Positions 1 to 10,347 of a DNA stretch of 64,000 nucleotides are shown here, one piece after another. Under the pieces are notes generated by a model. That model was not told the origin of the DNA. It saw nothing but the letters and a program-made list of their open reading frames with translations, and made no database searches. The position numbers were made by a program, and so were the translations under genes. Source of the DNA: Pseudomonas nitroreducens TX1 (GTDB lineage: Bacteria; Pseudomonadota; Gammaproteobacteria; Pseudomonadales; Pseudomonadaceae). The stretch's first letter is position 1; every line of letters starts with the position of its first letter. The stretch is from positions 1 through 64,000 of the forward strand of contig NZ_AMZB01000104.1 of the NCBI RefSeq assembly GCF_000313755.1. The letters are read 5' to 3'.

Positions 1-1
1 T

Positions 2-202
2 TTCTACACCCTTAAATGCGAAGAGCCTCTTTACCGACCCGACAGCCTGCGCTACCTGACCATCAGCCTGGGCGCGGCGATGGCCGACGAGCCTGGGCTG
101 CGGGAACCGCGCGAATTGCTCGCGCGCTGCGACCAGCACCTGTACGTCGCCAAGCAGAAAGGCCGCAACCGCGTGCAACTCAGCGGCATGCCCGGCGTCT
201 GA
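2..202 (+). CDS. C-terminal end of a GGDEF-domain diguanylate cyclase (partial)
   Basis: The reading frame is open from the left edge and ends at TGA 200-202. It encodes the last 66 residues of a longer protein. The pattern ISLGAAMAD ... LLARCDQHLYVAKQKGRNRV matches the tail of GGDEF domains, where the T/S-I-S-x-G strand is followed by the A/C-D-x-x-L-Y-x-A-K-x-x-G-R-N helix. It would make cyclic di-GMP from two GTP. The GGDEF motif itself and any sensor domain lie outside the window. A second, complete diguanylate cyclase follows within 90 bp, so two such enzymes sit side by side. Confidence 0.85.
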   Translation, partial: FYTLKCEEPLYRPDSLRYLTISLGAAMADEPGLREPRELLARCDQHLYVAKQKGRNRVQLSGMPGV

Positions 203-291
203 CGAACGACACGTAACCCGCCATGCGCGGCCGACGTCTTCCTGCTTTCCCGCCGGTGACGACGCTCCCGGCACCAACCCATGAGGCCAGA

Positions 292-1811
<1,520 letters not shown>

Positions 1812-1815
<4 letters not shown>

Positions 1816-2570
1816 TCTTCGACTCCGCGCTGCTCGATGCCCTGCGCCAAGCGCGTCGCGTCGTCGTGTTCACCGGCGCCGGCGTTTCCGCCGAGAGCGG
1901 CATTCCCACCTTCCGCGACCGCCTTACAGGATTATGGGAGCGCTTCGACGCCGCCTCCCTGGCGACTACCGAAGCCTTTCGCGCCGACCCGTCGCTGGTC
2001 TGGGGCTGGTATGAATGGCGACGCAGCGTCGTCCAGCGCGCACAGCCCAACCCCGCGCACCTGGCCATCGCCGCTCTGGCGAGCAAGGTGCCCAAGCTCA
2101 CGCTGGTCACCCAGAACGTCGACGACCTCCACGAGCGCGCCGGCAGCCAGGACGTCACTCACCTGCATGGCCAGCTGGAACGCCCGCGCTGCTTCCACTG
2201 CCAGCGCGAGCCGGACGCGCCCTTACCGGTACCGGACGAACCCGCGACCGGCCGCCGCGTGCAACCGCCGGCCTGCGCCCATTGCGGCGGCCCGCTGCGT
2301 CCCGGCGTGGTGTGGTTCGGCGAAAGCCTGCCGTTGGATGCCCTCACCCACGCCTTCCAGGCCGCCGAACAGTGCGACCTGCTGATCTCCATCGGCACAT
2401 CCGGCGTGGTCTACCCGGCAGCGGAAATTCCCGAGATCGCCTGGCGCCTTCGCGCGACCGTCCTCCACATCAATCCCGCCCCCGGCCCGCTGCACGGCGA
2501 ACGCGACTTCGCCCTGCCCAACGCCGCCGGCGAGGCCCTCCCCGCCCTGCTCGCCGCGGCTTTTCCCTGA
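1812..2570 (+). CDS. Sirtuin (SIR2 family NAD-dependent protein deacylase)
   Basis: It removes acyl groups from protein lysines using NAD+ in the cytoplasm. The 252-residue length is normal for bacterial CobB-type sirtuins. Visible motifs are GAGVSAESGIPTFR (22-35), TQNVDDLH (100-107), catalytic His119 in LHG, and four zinc cysteines C127, C130, C155 and C158. Y67 and R70 form the Y-x-x-R pair which in SIRT5 and E. coli CobB binds the carboxylate of succinyl- or malonyl-lysine, so desuccinylase activity is plausible (inference). The start overlaps the stop of the diguanylate cyclase by 4 bp, an arrangement that may be chance packing rather than shared function. Confidence 0.9.
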
Positions 2571-2595
2571 CACGATTCTGCCAGGACGGCTCAAC

Positions 2596-2632
2596 GTAGA
2601 ATGGCGTGGAGCGCAGCGATACCCGTCCTACG
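2596..2632. repeat. Dispersed repeat, family D (gtaga/ggatggcgt..gcgcagcgatacc)
   Basis: A 37-bp imperfect inverted repeat with ends gtagaatggc and gtcctacg. Near-identical cores occur at 9625-9656 and, more degenerate, at 54522-54550. It lies just downstream of the sirtuin gene, the usual intergenic place for such elements. Confidence 0.6.
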
Positions 2633-2676
2633 CAGAGTTCACCGGCACCCCATGGTGCGCCGGCGTTGGCATACCT

Positions 2677-2767
2677 GTAGGAGCGAGCTTGCTCGCGAAC
2701 CCGCCCAGCTCCGTGCCGCCGGGAAATCCTGTTCGCGAGCAAGGACTGGGCGTCCCCCTCGTTCCTA
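2677..2767. repeat. REP pair (family A), right copy interrupted
   Basis: The left copy begins gtaggagcgagcttgctcgc at 2677-2700. The inverted partner starts gttcgcgagcaag at 2731 and finishes ctcgttcctac, with about 14 extra bases between. This matches the abundant REP/BIME element of Pseudomonas genomes. It sits between the convergent sirtuin and agmatine deiminase genes and may act as an mRNA stabiliser or terminator. Confidence 0.75.
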
Positions 2768-2780
2768 CGCAGAGCCCCAT

Positions 2781-3884
2781 CTACACCGCAGGCATCTGCA
2801 ACGTCACGCAGTGGATGCCGCCGCCTCCTGCCGCAATCGGGTCGATGTTCAGCTGCACGATCTCCCGGTCCGGGTACAGGGCGCTGAGCAAGGCGTGACA
2901 ATGCTCATCGGCCGCCGCATCGCCGAACTTCGGCGCGATCACCCCGCCGTTCACCGGCAGGTAGTTGATGTAACCGGCAGCGAAGTCCGGGTTGTCACGG
3001 TTGTAGGCGTTCACCCTGGGGTTCATCGGCGGCGGCAGGCTGTGCAGTTCAAGCTTGCGCCCATCGGCGTCGGTGGCGCTCTTCAGAATCTCCAGGTGCC
3101 GGCGAGTGACCTCGTAGTCGTAGGAGCGCTTGTCGTTGTCCAGGTTGACCACCACTACACCCGGCGCGACGAAGCGCGCATAGAAATCCACGTGCGCATC
3201 GGTGATGTCCTTGCCGCGGATGCCCGGCAGCCAGATCACCTTGCGCAGCCCCAGCATGTGCTTGAGCTCGGCCTCGATACGCGGGCGCGTCCAGCCCGGA
3301 TTACGGTTGTCGTTGAGCCAGCAGCTCTCGGTAAAAATCGCCGTGCCGTGGCCATCCACCTCGATACCGCCGCCCTCCCCGCACAGCTCGCTGACAATGG
3401 CTTGTGCCTCCACGTCCTCAGCCAGCGCCGCCGACACTTCGCGGTCGCGCTCGGCGTGCTGCTTGCCACCCCAGCCGTTGAAGTTGAAGTCGGCCAGCGC
3501 CAGGCCGCCCGGCGCATCGTTGACCAGGAAGACGCCGCCGTAGTCGCGCACCCAGATGTCATCTACCGGCACCGGCAGGAAGTCGACGTTCCGGCCGCCG
3601 CACGCGCGCCTGGCTTCGGCCTGTTGTTCCGGCCGGCAGAGCACCGTCACCGGTTGGAACTCGGCGATGGCACGGGCCAGCTGCGCCACCGTGGCGTTGA
3701 CGTCCGGGGCGATGTCTTCCCAGACGTCAGGGCTCGCCGCATAGGCGACGAACACGCGCTCCTGCTTGCGGTGCTCGTCGGGCATGTACCAGGGTTTTGA
3801 CGCCAGGGCGATGCGGCCCAGGCCGAGCCCGAGGCCCGTCGCCAGCGTCATGCCGGCGCCGAGCAGGTTCCTGCGTGTCATCAT
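2781..3884 (-). CDS. Tat-exported agmatine deiminase / peptidyl-arginine-deiminase-like protein
   Basis: This 367-residue protein is a paralogue of AguA (5897-6952). Agmatine deiminases convert agmatine to N-carbamoylputrescine and ammonia. The fold's key residues are present: ExxGGGIEVDG from E170, HVD at H231 and the nucleophile C359 in GGGGIHC. Unlike AguA it begins MMTRRNLLGAG followed by a hydrophobic stretch and ALA-S, a good twin-arginine signal with a cleavage site near residue 28, so it should act folded in the periplasm. The start is chosen at the double ATG 3884/3881, preceded by gaggggg. Upstream frame extension to 4004 would bury the signal. It lies 10 bp after the polyamine-binding protein gene, as the last gene of the cluster. 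The substrate is inferred from homology and context. Confidence 0.85.
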   Translation of the reverse strand: MMTRRNLLGAGMTLATGLGLGLGRIALASKPWYMPDEHRKQERVFVAYAASPDVWEDIAPDVNATVAQLARAIAEFQPVTVLCRPEQQAEARRACGGRNVDFLPVPVDDIWVRDYGGVFLVNDAPGGLALADFNFNGWGGKQHAERDREVSAALAEDVEAQAIVSELCGEGGGIEVDGHGTAIFTESCWLNDNRNPGWTRPRIEAELKHMLGLRKVIWLPGIRGKDITDAHVDFYARFVAPGVVVVNLDNDKRSYDYEVTRRHLEILKSATDADGRKLELHSLPPPMNPRVNAYNRDNPDFAAGYINYLPVNGGVIAPKFGDAAADEHCHALLSALYPDREIVQLNIDPIAAGGGGIHCVTLQMPAV

Positions 3885-3894
3885 CTTCGCCCCC

Positions 3895-4992
3895 TCAGCC
3901 ACCGCTGCCGGTCTTGAAGCGGGTCCAGGTGCGCATCCGCGCCCGCATGTCGCGCTGCGGGATGTCCTTGCCGGGGAACAGTCGCGCGTACGCCTTCTCA
4001 TCAAGATAGATGTCCGGGTTGTCGCGCATGCGCGCCTCGACCATCGGCCGCGCCTTGGCGTTGGACGTCGGGTAGCCGGTGGCGTTGCTGATCGCGGCCA
4101 TCACCTCCGGACGCATCAGGTAGTTGATCAGCGCGTAGGCATACTCCGGGTGCGGCGCGTCCGCGGGAATGGCCATGGTGTCCATCCAGACCGACGTGCC
4201 TTCGCGCGGCACGCGGTATTCGAAGCGCTCGGGCTTCTTAGCCTCATCGGCAGCGCGTTGCGACTGGATCACGTCACCGCTGTAGCCCAGCGACAGGCAC
4301 AGGTCGCCGTTGACCAGCTGAGTGACGGGCTGCGACTGGAACTTGCGGATATACGGGCGGATACCGTTGAGCACCGTCAGGGCTTCAGCCAGGTCCTGCG
4401 GCTTGCCGCTGCGCGGGTCGCGGCCGAGGTAGTTGAGCACCACGGCAAGCACCTCGTCCGGCGAGTCGATCATCGAGATGCCGCAGTCGGCGAACTGCCT
4501 GGCCAGTTCCGGCTTGAACATCAGGTCGAGGCTGTTCACCGGCGCGCCGGGCATGCGCTGCTCGATCTTCTGCTGATTGAAGGTCAGGCCGATGCTGCCC
4601 CAGGTGTAGGGCACCACGGCGTGACGCGAGTAAGGGTACTTGGTCTGCAGGCTCTGCAGGCCCGGCTCGATATCGCCCAGGTGCTCCAACTGGCTCTCGT
4701 CGAGCTTCTGCAAGGCGCCAGCACGCATCAGGCGCTCGGCAACGGTATCACCGGGGAAGATCAGGTCGTAGCCGCTGTGACCGGCCATCATCTTGGCTTC
4801 CAGTGTTTCGCTGCTGTCCATCACGTCGTAGATGACGCGGATGCCGGTTTCCTGGGTGAAGTCCGCCAGCGTGTCGGGGGCGAAATAATCCGCCCAGTTG
4901 AACAGGCGCAGAACCTTTTCTTCGGCCGTGGCCGGTTGCAGGGTGCACGCCAGGGACAACCCCAGCGCGCCGATCAGCAGGTGCTTGTGCAT
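3895..4992 (-). CDS. Periplasmic polyamine-binding protein (PotF/SpuD-type ABC substrate-binding protein)
   Basis: It has 365 residues with a Sec signal peptide (MHKHLLIGALGLSLACTLQ, cleavage near ATA-EE). The mature start KVLRLFNWADYFAPDTLADF is typical of the PotF/SpuD/PotD family that binds putrescine, spermidine or related amines. Further family marks are the DSSETLEAKMMAGHSGYDL and FPGDTVAERL segments. No ABC permease or ATPase gene is in the window, so it either borrows a transporter encoded elsewhere or serves as a sensor or scavenging protein. Its start lies 2 bp after the TGA that would end the full aguB frame, which shows it is co-transcribed with aguA-aguB. Confidence 0.88.
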   Translation of the reverse strand: MHKHLLIGALGLSLACTLQPATAEEKVLRLFNWADYFAPDTLADFTQETGIRVIYDVMDSSETLEAKMMAGHSGYDLIFPGDTVAERLMRAGALQKLDESQLEHLGDIEPGLQSLQTKYPYSRHAVVPYTWGSIGLTFNQQKIEQRMPGAPVNSLDLMFKPELARQFADCGISMIDSPDEVLAVVLNYLGRDPRSGKPQDLAEALTVLNGIRPYIRKFQSQPVTQLVNGDLCLSLGYSGDVIQSQRAADEAKKPERFEYRVPREGTSVWMDTMAIPADAPHPEYAYALINYLMRPEVMAAISNATGYPTSNAKARPMVEARMRDNPDIYLDEKAYARLFPGKDIPQRDMRARMRTWTRFKTGSGG

Positions 4993-4994
4993 GG

Positions 4995-5896
<902 letters not shown>

Positions 5897-5897
<1 letters not shown>

Positions 5898-6952
5898 CAC
5901 AGGCCTCCGAGCGGCCAGGCCGGCTGCTGCTGGGTGATGCAATGCACGCCACCACCACCGTGGGCCAGGTTGTTGATGCGTACCGGCACCACTTCGCGGC
6001 CGGGGAAGGCCCGGGCCAGCACCGCAGCGGCTTCGTCGTCGGCGGCAATACCGTAGGCCGGCATGATCACCGCACCGTTGGCCAGGTAGAAGTTGGTGTA
6101 GGAGGCGCAGAACACTTCCGCCTCCGGGTCCACCGCCGCGCTGGCTTCGAACAGTTCGATCAGCTCGAAGGAGCGACCCTGGGCATCGGTGGCCAATTCC
6201 AGCGCGCGACGGTTTTCCTTCGCGACCTGGGCGTACACGCTGGAGCTGTCGTGGGTCGCGTCCACCAGCAGCACGCCAGGACGGGCGAAGGCGCACACGC
6301 CATCGACGTGGCCGTCGGTCATGTCACCGGTGACGTACTGCGGGTCGCCCGGCAGCCAGATGGTCTTGGTTACGCCCAGCACGCGGGCGAAGATTTCCTC
6401 CATTTCGCGCTTGCTCACGCCAGGGTTGCGATTGGGGTTGAGCAGCACCGACTCGGTGGTGATCAGCGTGCCCTCGCCGTCCACGTGGATCGCCCCGCCC
6501 TCGTTGGCCAGCGGCGTACCGAAGCAGTCGAGCCCGAGGTTATTCAGGATGCGCCGCCCCAGGCCCTCGTCCAGGGTGTGCCCGGACTTGCCGCCCCAGG
6601 CATTGAAGCGCCAGCTCACGCCGGCCACGCCCTGCTGCGGATGGCAGACGAAGGTCGGCCCGGAATCACGGCACCAGCTGTCGTCGATGGGCAGCGGCAC
6701 CAGTTCGACATTCGGCCCGCAGAGTTCGGCGGCGCGGGCGACGGCGGACGGGTCCACCACCAGCTTCACCGGCTCGAAGCGGGCAATGGCATTGGCGACA
6801 CGGGCGAAGTCGTCCTGCACCTGCTCCAGGGTGACGCGCCAGCCACCCTCCCAGAGCGGACGGTTATGCGGGAACGCCATCCAGGTCGCCGCGTGGTTGA
6901 CCCATTCGGCAGGCATGCGCCAGCCGTTCTGCCTATCGTCATTGCGATGCAT
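5897..6952 (-). CDS. aguA: Agmatine deiminase AguA
   Basis: This cytoplasmic enzyme of 351 residues makes N-carbamoylputrescine from agmatine, the first step of the agmatine-to-putrescine route, and AguB does the next step. Family residues are visible: DSWCRDSGPT (91-100), NEGGAIHVDG from E151, GHVDG with H215, and the nucleophile C338 in GGGGVHCITQQQP. There is no signal peptide, in contrast to the paralogue at 2781-3884. It is the first gene of the minus-strand cluster and its TGA overlaps the aguB ATG by one base, so translation is coupled. The 133-bp upstream region is shared with a divergent LysR gene. Confidence 0.93.
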
Positions 6953-7047
6953 ATTCGAACCTTAGGTAAGGAATTTTTATCGGAAGGAAAGGGTTAAGCG
7001 GCGCCTGGGGACAATGCTAGGCCTGTAAAAACGTCACAACAAACGAT

Positions 7048-7064
7048 AGATTTTGCGTAAATCT
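7048..7064. promoter_or_regulatory. Candidate LysR-type operator between aguA and its divergent regulator
   Basis: The 17-bp dyad agattt-tgcgt-aaatct is a perfect 6-bp inverted repeat in an AT-rich stretch of the 133-bp divergent intergenic region (6953-7085). It fits the T-N11-A dyad layout bound by LysR-type regulators. Its position close to the LysR start suggests autoregulation plus control of aguA. This is inferred from symmetry and position only. Confidence 0.5.
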
Positions 7065-7085
7065 GATTAGGCGAACTTATCGAAC

Positions 7086-7949
7086 ATGCTCAAACACTGG
7101 CCACCCCTGAATGCCCTGCGCGGTTTCGAAGCCGCCGCGCGCCTGGGCAGCTTCCACAAGGCAGCCGAGGAGTTGCACCTCACCCAGTCGGCCATCAGCC
7201 AGCAGATCCGCAGCCTCGAAAGCTTCGTCGAGCAGCCGCTGTTCTACCGCTCCGGGCGCAGGGTCGCGCTCACCGACGCCGGCGCCGACCTGCTCAGCAC
7301 CACACAATCGATGCTGCAGCAACTGGCCGTGGGCATCCGTCGCCTGGACCAGTACCGCAAGCCCAATCAACTGGTGGTCAACACCACCCCGGCTTTCGCG
7401 CGGCACTGGCTGGTGCCGCGGCTGGGCGACTTCCACGCCCGCCACCCGCAGATCGACCTCTGGCTGCTGACCACCGACGACACTCCGGACATGGCCAGCC
7501 AGACCATCGACATCGCTGTGCGCGACGATCTCACTGCCCAGGCCGAGTGCCGCTTCCGCGTGCTGCTGGAGGATCGTCTCTATCCGGCTTGCCACCCATC
7601 TCTGCTGACACAGCCGGAGCCTGCGCGCACCACGCTGCACGGCGAACGGGAAATGGACTGGGCGCACTGGCAGGTACAGGGTGGTGCAGATGTGGGCCAA
7701 CGCAGCGATGGGCTGAATTTCTCCGATCCAGGATTGTTGCTCGACGCTGCCAGCCAGGGCCTGGGCATTGCACTGGTAAGCCAGTTGCTGGCCGGTGATG
7801 CCCGTAGCAAGGGCGTGCTCACCCCACTCAACGAGCAGACCGTGCGCGGACCGAACTGGTCCCTGCTGGTGCACCAGCAGAGCGAACGCAATGCGCAGGC
7901 GATGGGCTTCTGCGAGTGGCTATCCGACGCGCTGGGTGTCGCGCGGTAG
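7086..7949 (+). CDS. LysR-family transcriptional regulator, probably of the agmatine cluster
   Basis: It has 287 residues: an N-terminal winged HTH (residues 5-65, LNALRGFEAAARLGSFHKAAEELHLTQSAISQQI) and a type-2 periplasmic-binding-like effector domain. The opening LNALRGFEAAARLGS resembles the GcvA/AmpR branch. It is divergent from aguA, the classical layout for a LysR gene and its target, so agmatine or a downstream amine is a likely co-inducer (inference). In P. aeruginosa aguBA is governed by the TetR protein AguR, so LysR control here would differ. The stop codon TAG is the second to fourth base of a dispersed repeat that starts gtagggcg at 7946. Confidence 0.87.
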   Translation: MLKHWPPLNALRGFEAAARLGSFHKAAEELHLTQSAISQQIRSLESFVEQPLFYRSGRRVALTDAGADLLSTTQSMLQQLAVGIRRLDQYRKPNQLVVNTTPAFARHWLVPRLGDFHARHPQIDLWLLTTDDTPDMASQTIDIAVRDDLTAQAECRFRVLLEDRLYPACHPSLLTQPEPARTTLHGEREMDWAHWQVQGGADVGQRSDGLNFSDPGLLLDAASQGLGIALVSQLLAGDARSKGVLTPLNEQTVRGPNWSLLVHQQSERNAQAMGFCEWLSDALGVAR

Positions 7950-7983
7950 GGCGCATAACGCCTATGGGGTTATTCGCCCTACG
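7946..7983. repeat. REP-like repeat, family B (gtagggcgcataacgc)
   Basis: An inverted repeat with ends gtagggcgcataac and gttattcgccctacg. Copies occur at 41151-41222, 54618-54654 and 62679-62750. This copy supplies the stop codon of the upstream LysR gene. Confidence 0.7.
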
Positions 7984-8067
7984 AAATTGCAGGAGCGGGC
8001 CATGCCCGCGAACCGCCGGCAGGGCCGGCATTGGGAACCTCGCGCACATTCGGGATCTGGGCCCGCC

Positions 8068-8204
8068 GGTAGGCCCTCTCCCTTCAGGGAGGGGGCGCTG
8101 GTACTGAGCACAAGGCGACATCGACGTCATCCGGCAGAACACAGCTGGTGCAGCGCTGAGGACAGTCCCCTCGCCCTTCAGGGAGAGGGTTAGGGAGAGG
8201 GCAA
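8068..8204. repeat. Two copies of a ccctctccct/agggagaggg inverted repeat
   Basis: Copies near 8075-8098 and 8166-8202 share the core cccttcaggga flanked by ccctc/gaggg arms. The second adds gttagggagagggc. The 271-bp interval 7950-8220 otherwise holds only the family B repeat and no coding potential that I can support. The arms can form a stable hairpin and may terminate the convergent transcripts from the LysR and MerR genes. Confidence 0.6.
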
Positions 8205-8220
8205 TCGCCACAAATATCCC

Positions 8221-8658
8221 TCAGACAGCACCTTTCCCCTTTTTCAACCGCCCCCGCTCCTTCTTTCCCTCCAGCGCGCTCTGCGCCGCCGCCTTTACCA
8301 ATCGCTGGAAAGTCGGACACTCCGCGTGGCTGGGCGCCGGGCACGCCGCCGCATGGCGCAACCCCCGGCTCATCGCACGCAAGCGCTTGATCGTGGCATC
8401 CAGCTCGTCCGCCTTGGCCGCCAGCATTGCCCGGTCGATGTTGGCCCCGCCGCCGGCAGAAAACATCGAGCGGATCTCCTCGAGGCTGAATCCCGCCGAC
8501 TGCCCCAGGGTGATCAACGCCAACTGGTCGAGAATCTGCGGTGCGAACTGGCGGCGCGCACCGGGCTTGGCCAGCGAAGCGATCAGTCCCTTCTCCTCGT
8601 AGAAACGCAGGGTCGATGCCGGCACGCCGGAGCGCCTGGCCACGTCAGCGATATCCAT
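8221..8658 (-). CDS. MerR-family transcriptional regulator
   Basis: It has 145 residues with the MerR DNA-binding head (DIADVARRSGVPASTLRFYEEKGLI, residues 2-26), a wing, and a dimerisation helix from about 75. The C-terminal part has CPAPSHAECPTF, two cysteines in a short loop that could bind a metal or sense redox state, followed by a basic tail (KKERGRLKKGKG). It is divergent from the flavodoxin-like gene and a textbook MerR-type promoter lies between them. The effector cannot be named; the reductase neighbour suggests an oxidant, quinone or electrophile signal (inference). Confidence 0.85.
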   Translation of the reverse strand: MDIADVARRSGVPASTLRFYEEKGLIASLAKPGARRQFAPQILDQLALITLGQSAGFSLEEIRSMFSAGGGANIDRAMLAAKADELDATIKRLRAMSRGLRHAAACPAPSHAECPTFQRLVKAAAQSALEGKKERGRLKKGKGAV

Positions 8659-8668
8659 GGAACACCTC

Positions 8669-8699
8669 TTGACCTAAAGTTCGCTTGAACTTGTAGGTT
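8669..8699 (+). promoter_or_regulatory. MerR-type promoter and operator
   Basis: The -35 hexamer ttgacc (8669-8674) and -10 hexamer taggtt (8694-8699) are 19 bp apart, the stretched spacing typical of MerR-activated promoters. The spacer carries the dyad acctaaagttc (8672-8682) facing gaacttgtaggt (8687-8698). It points toward the flavodoxin-like gene at 8770 and lies 11 bp upstream of the merR start, so the regulator should control both itself and its target. Confidence 0.8.
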
Positions 8700-8769
8700 C
8701 ACGCCAAAGGCCGTCGAGGTCAATCCACACACGGCCTTCCCCCCTTTGCGTGCAACCTACGGAGAAGCC

Positions 8770-9360
8770 ATGAAAACCATCGCCATCGTCTACCACAGCG
8801 CCAACGGCCGTACCGAGCGCATCGCCCGGACCATCGCCAGTGGCGCTCGCCGGGTGCCCGGCTGCGAAGTGCAGTTGCTCCAGGCCAACGAGCTGATCGA
8901 ACGGCCACAAGCGCTGCTCGCCTACCACGGCCTGATCCTCGGCTCGCCGACTTACCTGGGCGGCGTCTCGGCACCGCTGAAAGCCCTGATGGATGCCACC
9001 GGGCCGCTCTGGCGACAGCAGAAGTTGCGCGGGCGCCTTGCCGCCGGCTTCACCGTCTCGGCGCTGCCGGCCGGCGACAAGCAGTCGACGCTGATCTCGC
9101 TGTTCACTTTCTGCATGCAGCACGGGATGCTCTGGGCCGGCAACCCGATCCTTCCCGAACAGCACCTGGGCGTGCCCGCCGAGGAAGCCGCCAACCGCCT
9201 CGGCTCCTGGTCCGGGCTGATGGCCCAGGCCGACAAGACCGCCCCGGACTTCTGCCCCGGCGACCTGAAGACTGCGAGCCTGTTCGGCCAGCATTTCGCC
9301 GAAACCCTCAGCCGCCTTCAGCAGCCACAGTTCGAGCCCACGCAGGAGGCCCGCGCATGA
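8770..9360 (+). CDS. Flavodoxin-family NAD(P)H:quinone / FMN oxidoreductase
   Basis: This 196-residue protein belongs to the flavodoxin/WrbA-like fold. The FMN phosphate-binding loop is YHSANGRTERIA (about 7-18) and a second conserved piece is GSPTYLGGVSAPLKALMD. Such proteins reduce quinones or other electron acceptors using reduced pyridine nucleotide. The ATG at 8770 follows the ribosome site ggag, so the longer frame from 8746 is rejected. It is the likely target of the divergent MerR regulator and is coupled (ATGA overlap) with the DUF2798 gene downstream. Confidence 0.82.
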   Translation: MKTIAIVYHSANGRTERIARTIASGARRVPGCEVQLLQANELIERPQALLAYHGLILGSPTYLGGVSAPLKALMDATGPLWRQQKLRGRLAAGFTVSALPAGDKQSTLISLFTFCMQHGMLWAGNPILPEQHLGVPAEEAANRLGSWSGLMAQADKTAPDFCPGDLKTASLFGQHFAETLSRLQQPQFEPTQEARA

Positions 9361-9581
9361 TCGCCCGCCGCTACGCCCCGCTGCTGTTCGCGCTGATCCT
9401 GTCCTGCGTGATGACCGTGCTGGTCTCTGGCCTCGCCACCTGGCGCGCCGTCGGCCTGGCCCCGGCCTTCGCCCAGCTCTGGCTGGGCGCCTGGCTCACC
9501 AGCTGGAGCATCGCCTTCCCGCTGGTGCTGGTCATCGCCCCACTGACACGCCGCCTCGTGGAGAGGCTGACCCGAGCGTAG
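9357..9581 (+). CDS. DUF2798 family small membrane protein
   Basis: It encodes 74 residues with two predicted transmembrane helices (about 8-28 and 42-64). The second ends SWSIAFPLVLVIAPLTRRLV, the hallmark of DUF2798 proteins. Function is unknown in the family. The start overlaps the flavodoxin-like gene (ATGA). Its TAG stop at 9579-9581 lies in the first bases of a repeat beginning gtaggagcggact at 9578. Confidence 0.8.
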   Translation: MIARRYAPLLFALILSCVMTVLVSGLATWRAVGLAPAFAQLWLGAWLTSWSIAFPLVLVIAPLTRRLVERLTRA

Positions 9582-9656
9582 GAGCGGACTGCGTCCGCGA
9601 GGACGTCTACAGGTAACTCGTCTGTAGGATGGCGTGAAGCGCAGCGATACCCATCG
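9578..9656. repeat. Two dispersed repeats: family C (9578-9602) and family D (9625-9656)
   Basis: Family C reads gtaggagcggactgcgtccg, a short hairpin also seen degenerate at 34057-34083. Family D reads gtaggatggcgtgaagcgca and recurs at 2596. Both lie between the convergent DUF2798 and lipoprotein genes; the first provides the stop codon of the former. Confidence 0.65.
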
Positions 9657-9658
9657 AT

Positions 9659-10081
9659 CTACTCGCGCATTCCGTCCGCCAGACGGCAGAAGCCCTCGCG
9701 CACCAAGCCGTCGGTCGTGTACATGCCACCTGCGGTGGTGAAGATGTAGCTGACCTTGCTGCCCTTCCCGGCCTCCTCCACGACGATGCTCATGGGCGCC
9801 GTGCGGTTGCTCAGGATGACCCCCTGGTGGGCGTAGATGATGCCGCGCTCGTCGTCTGCGGTATCGATGGAGAAGCCTTCCTTCAGCAGCGTCTTCTGCG
9901 CGTTGTGGAAGGCCTTTTCGGGGGCCAGGTGCTCGAATACGACGCTGGAGTTGTAGGTCTTGCCGGCAATGAAACCACCCGAGGTGCTGAAGTTGTCTTC
10001 GCACTGGTTGCCGGTATTACGGTGCGCGCAGCCCTGCAACAGGGCGGCAGCGAGCAGAATCATCGTGGCTCGTCGCATCAT
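9659..10081 (-). CDS. Putative lipoprotein of unknown function
   Basis: It encodes 140 residues starting MMRRATMILLAAALLQGC, with a lipobox ending LLQGC at C18, so it is predicted to be a lipidated envelope protein. The body has alternating beta-like segments (GFSIDTADDERGIIYAHQGVIL, APMSIVVEEAGKGSKVSYIFTT) and three further cysteines. I do not recognise a specific family. The double ATG at 10081/10078 is preceded by aagga; the longer frame to 10198 would hide the signal peptide. It is a single gene, with no clear tie to the OprD gene upstream of it. Confidence 0.7.
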   Translation of the reverse strand: MMRRATMILLAAALLQGCAHRNTGNQCEDNFSTSGGFIAGKTYNSSVVFEHLAPEKAFHNAQKTLLKEGFSIDTADDERGIIYAHQGVILSNRTAPMSIVVEEAGKGSKVSYIFTTAGGMYTTDGLVREGFCRLADGMRE

Positions 10082-10347
10082 CGTTCCTTGATCTCGTGGG
10101 GCCGCCATCCCTGCGGGTCTGCAGCGGCGAAGGGGTTTTATAAGCCGAGGGGACGGGCCCTGGCCAGACTTTTCCTCGTCCAGTGAGACAACCCGCACGT
10201 AGGAAATATCCCCTCACTCGCTCAAGCACGGGCGTTCACACCGTTCGTCCTGGCGTATCCGTGCAGTGTGCTCCGGGCCTGCCTGCGCAGCGCCCGGACA
10301 CTCGTGGAGCGAAGCCTCCCGATCGCCAGGACCAGGGGCTTGCCCCA

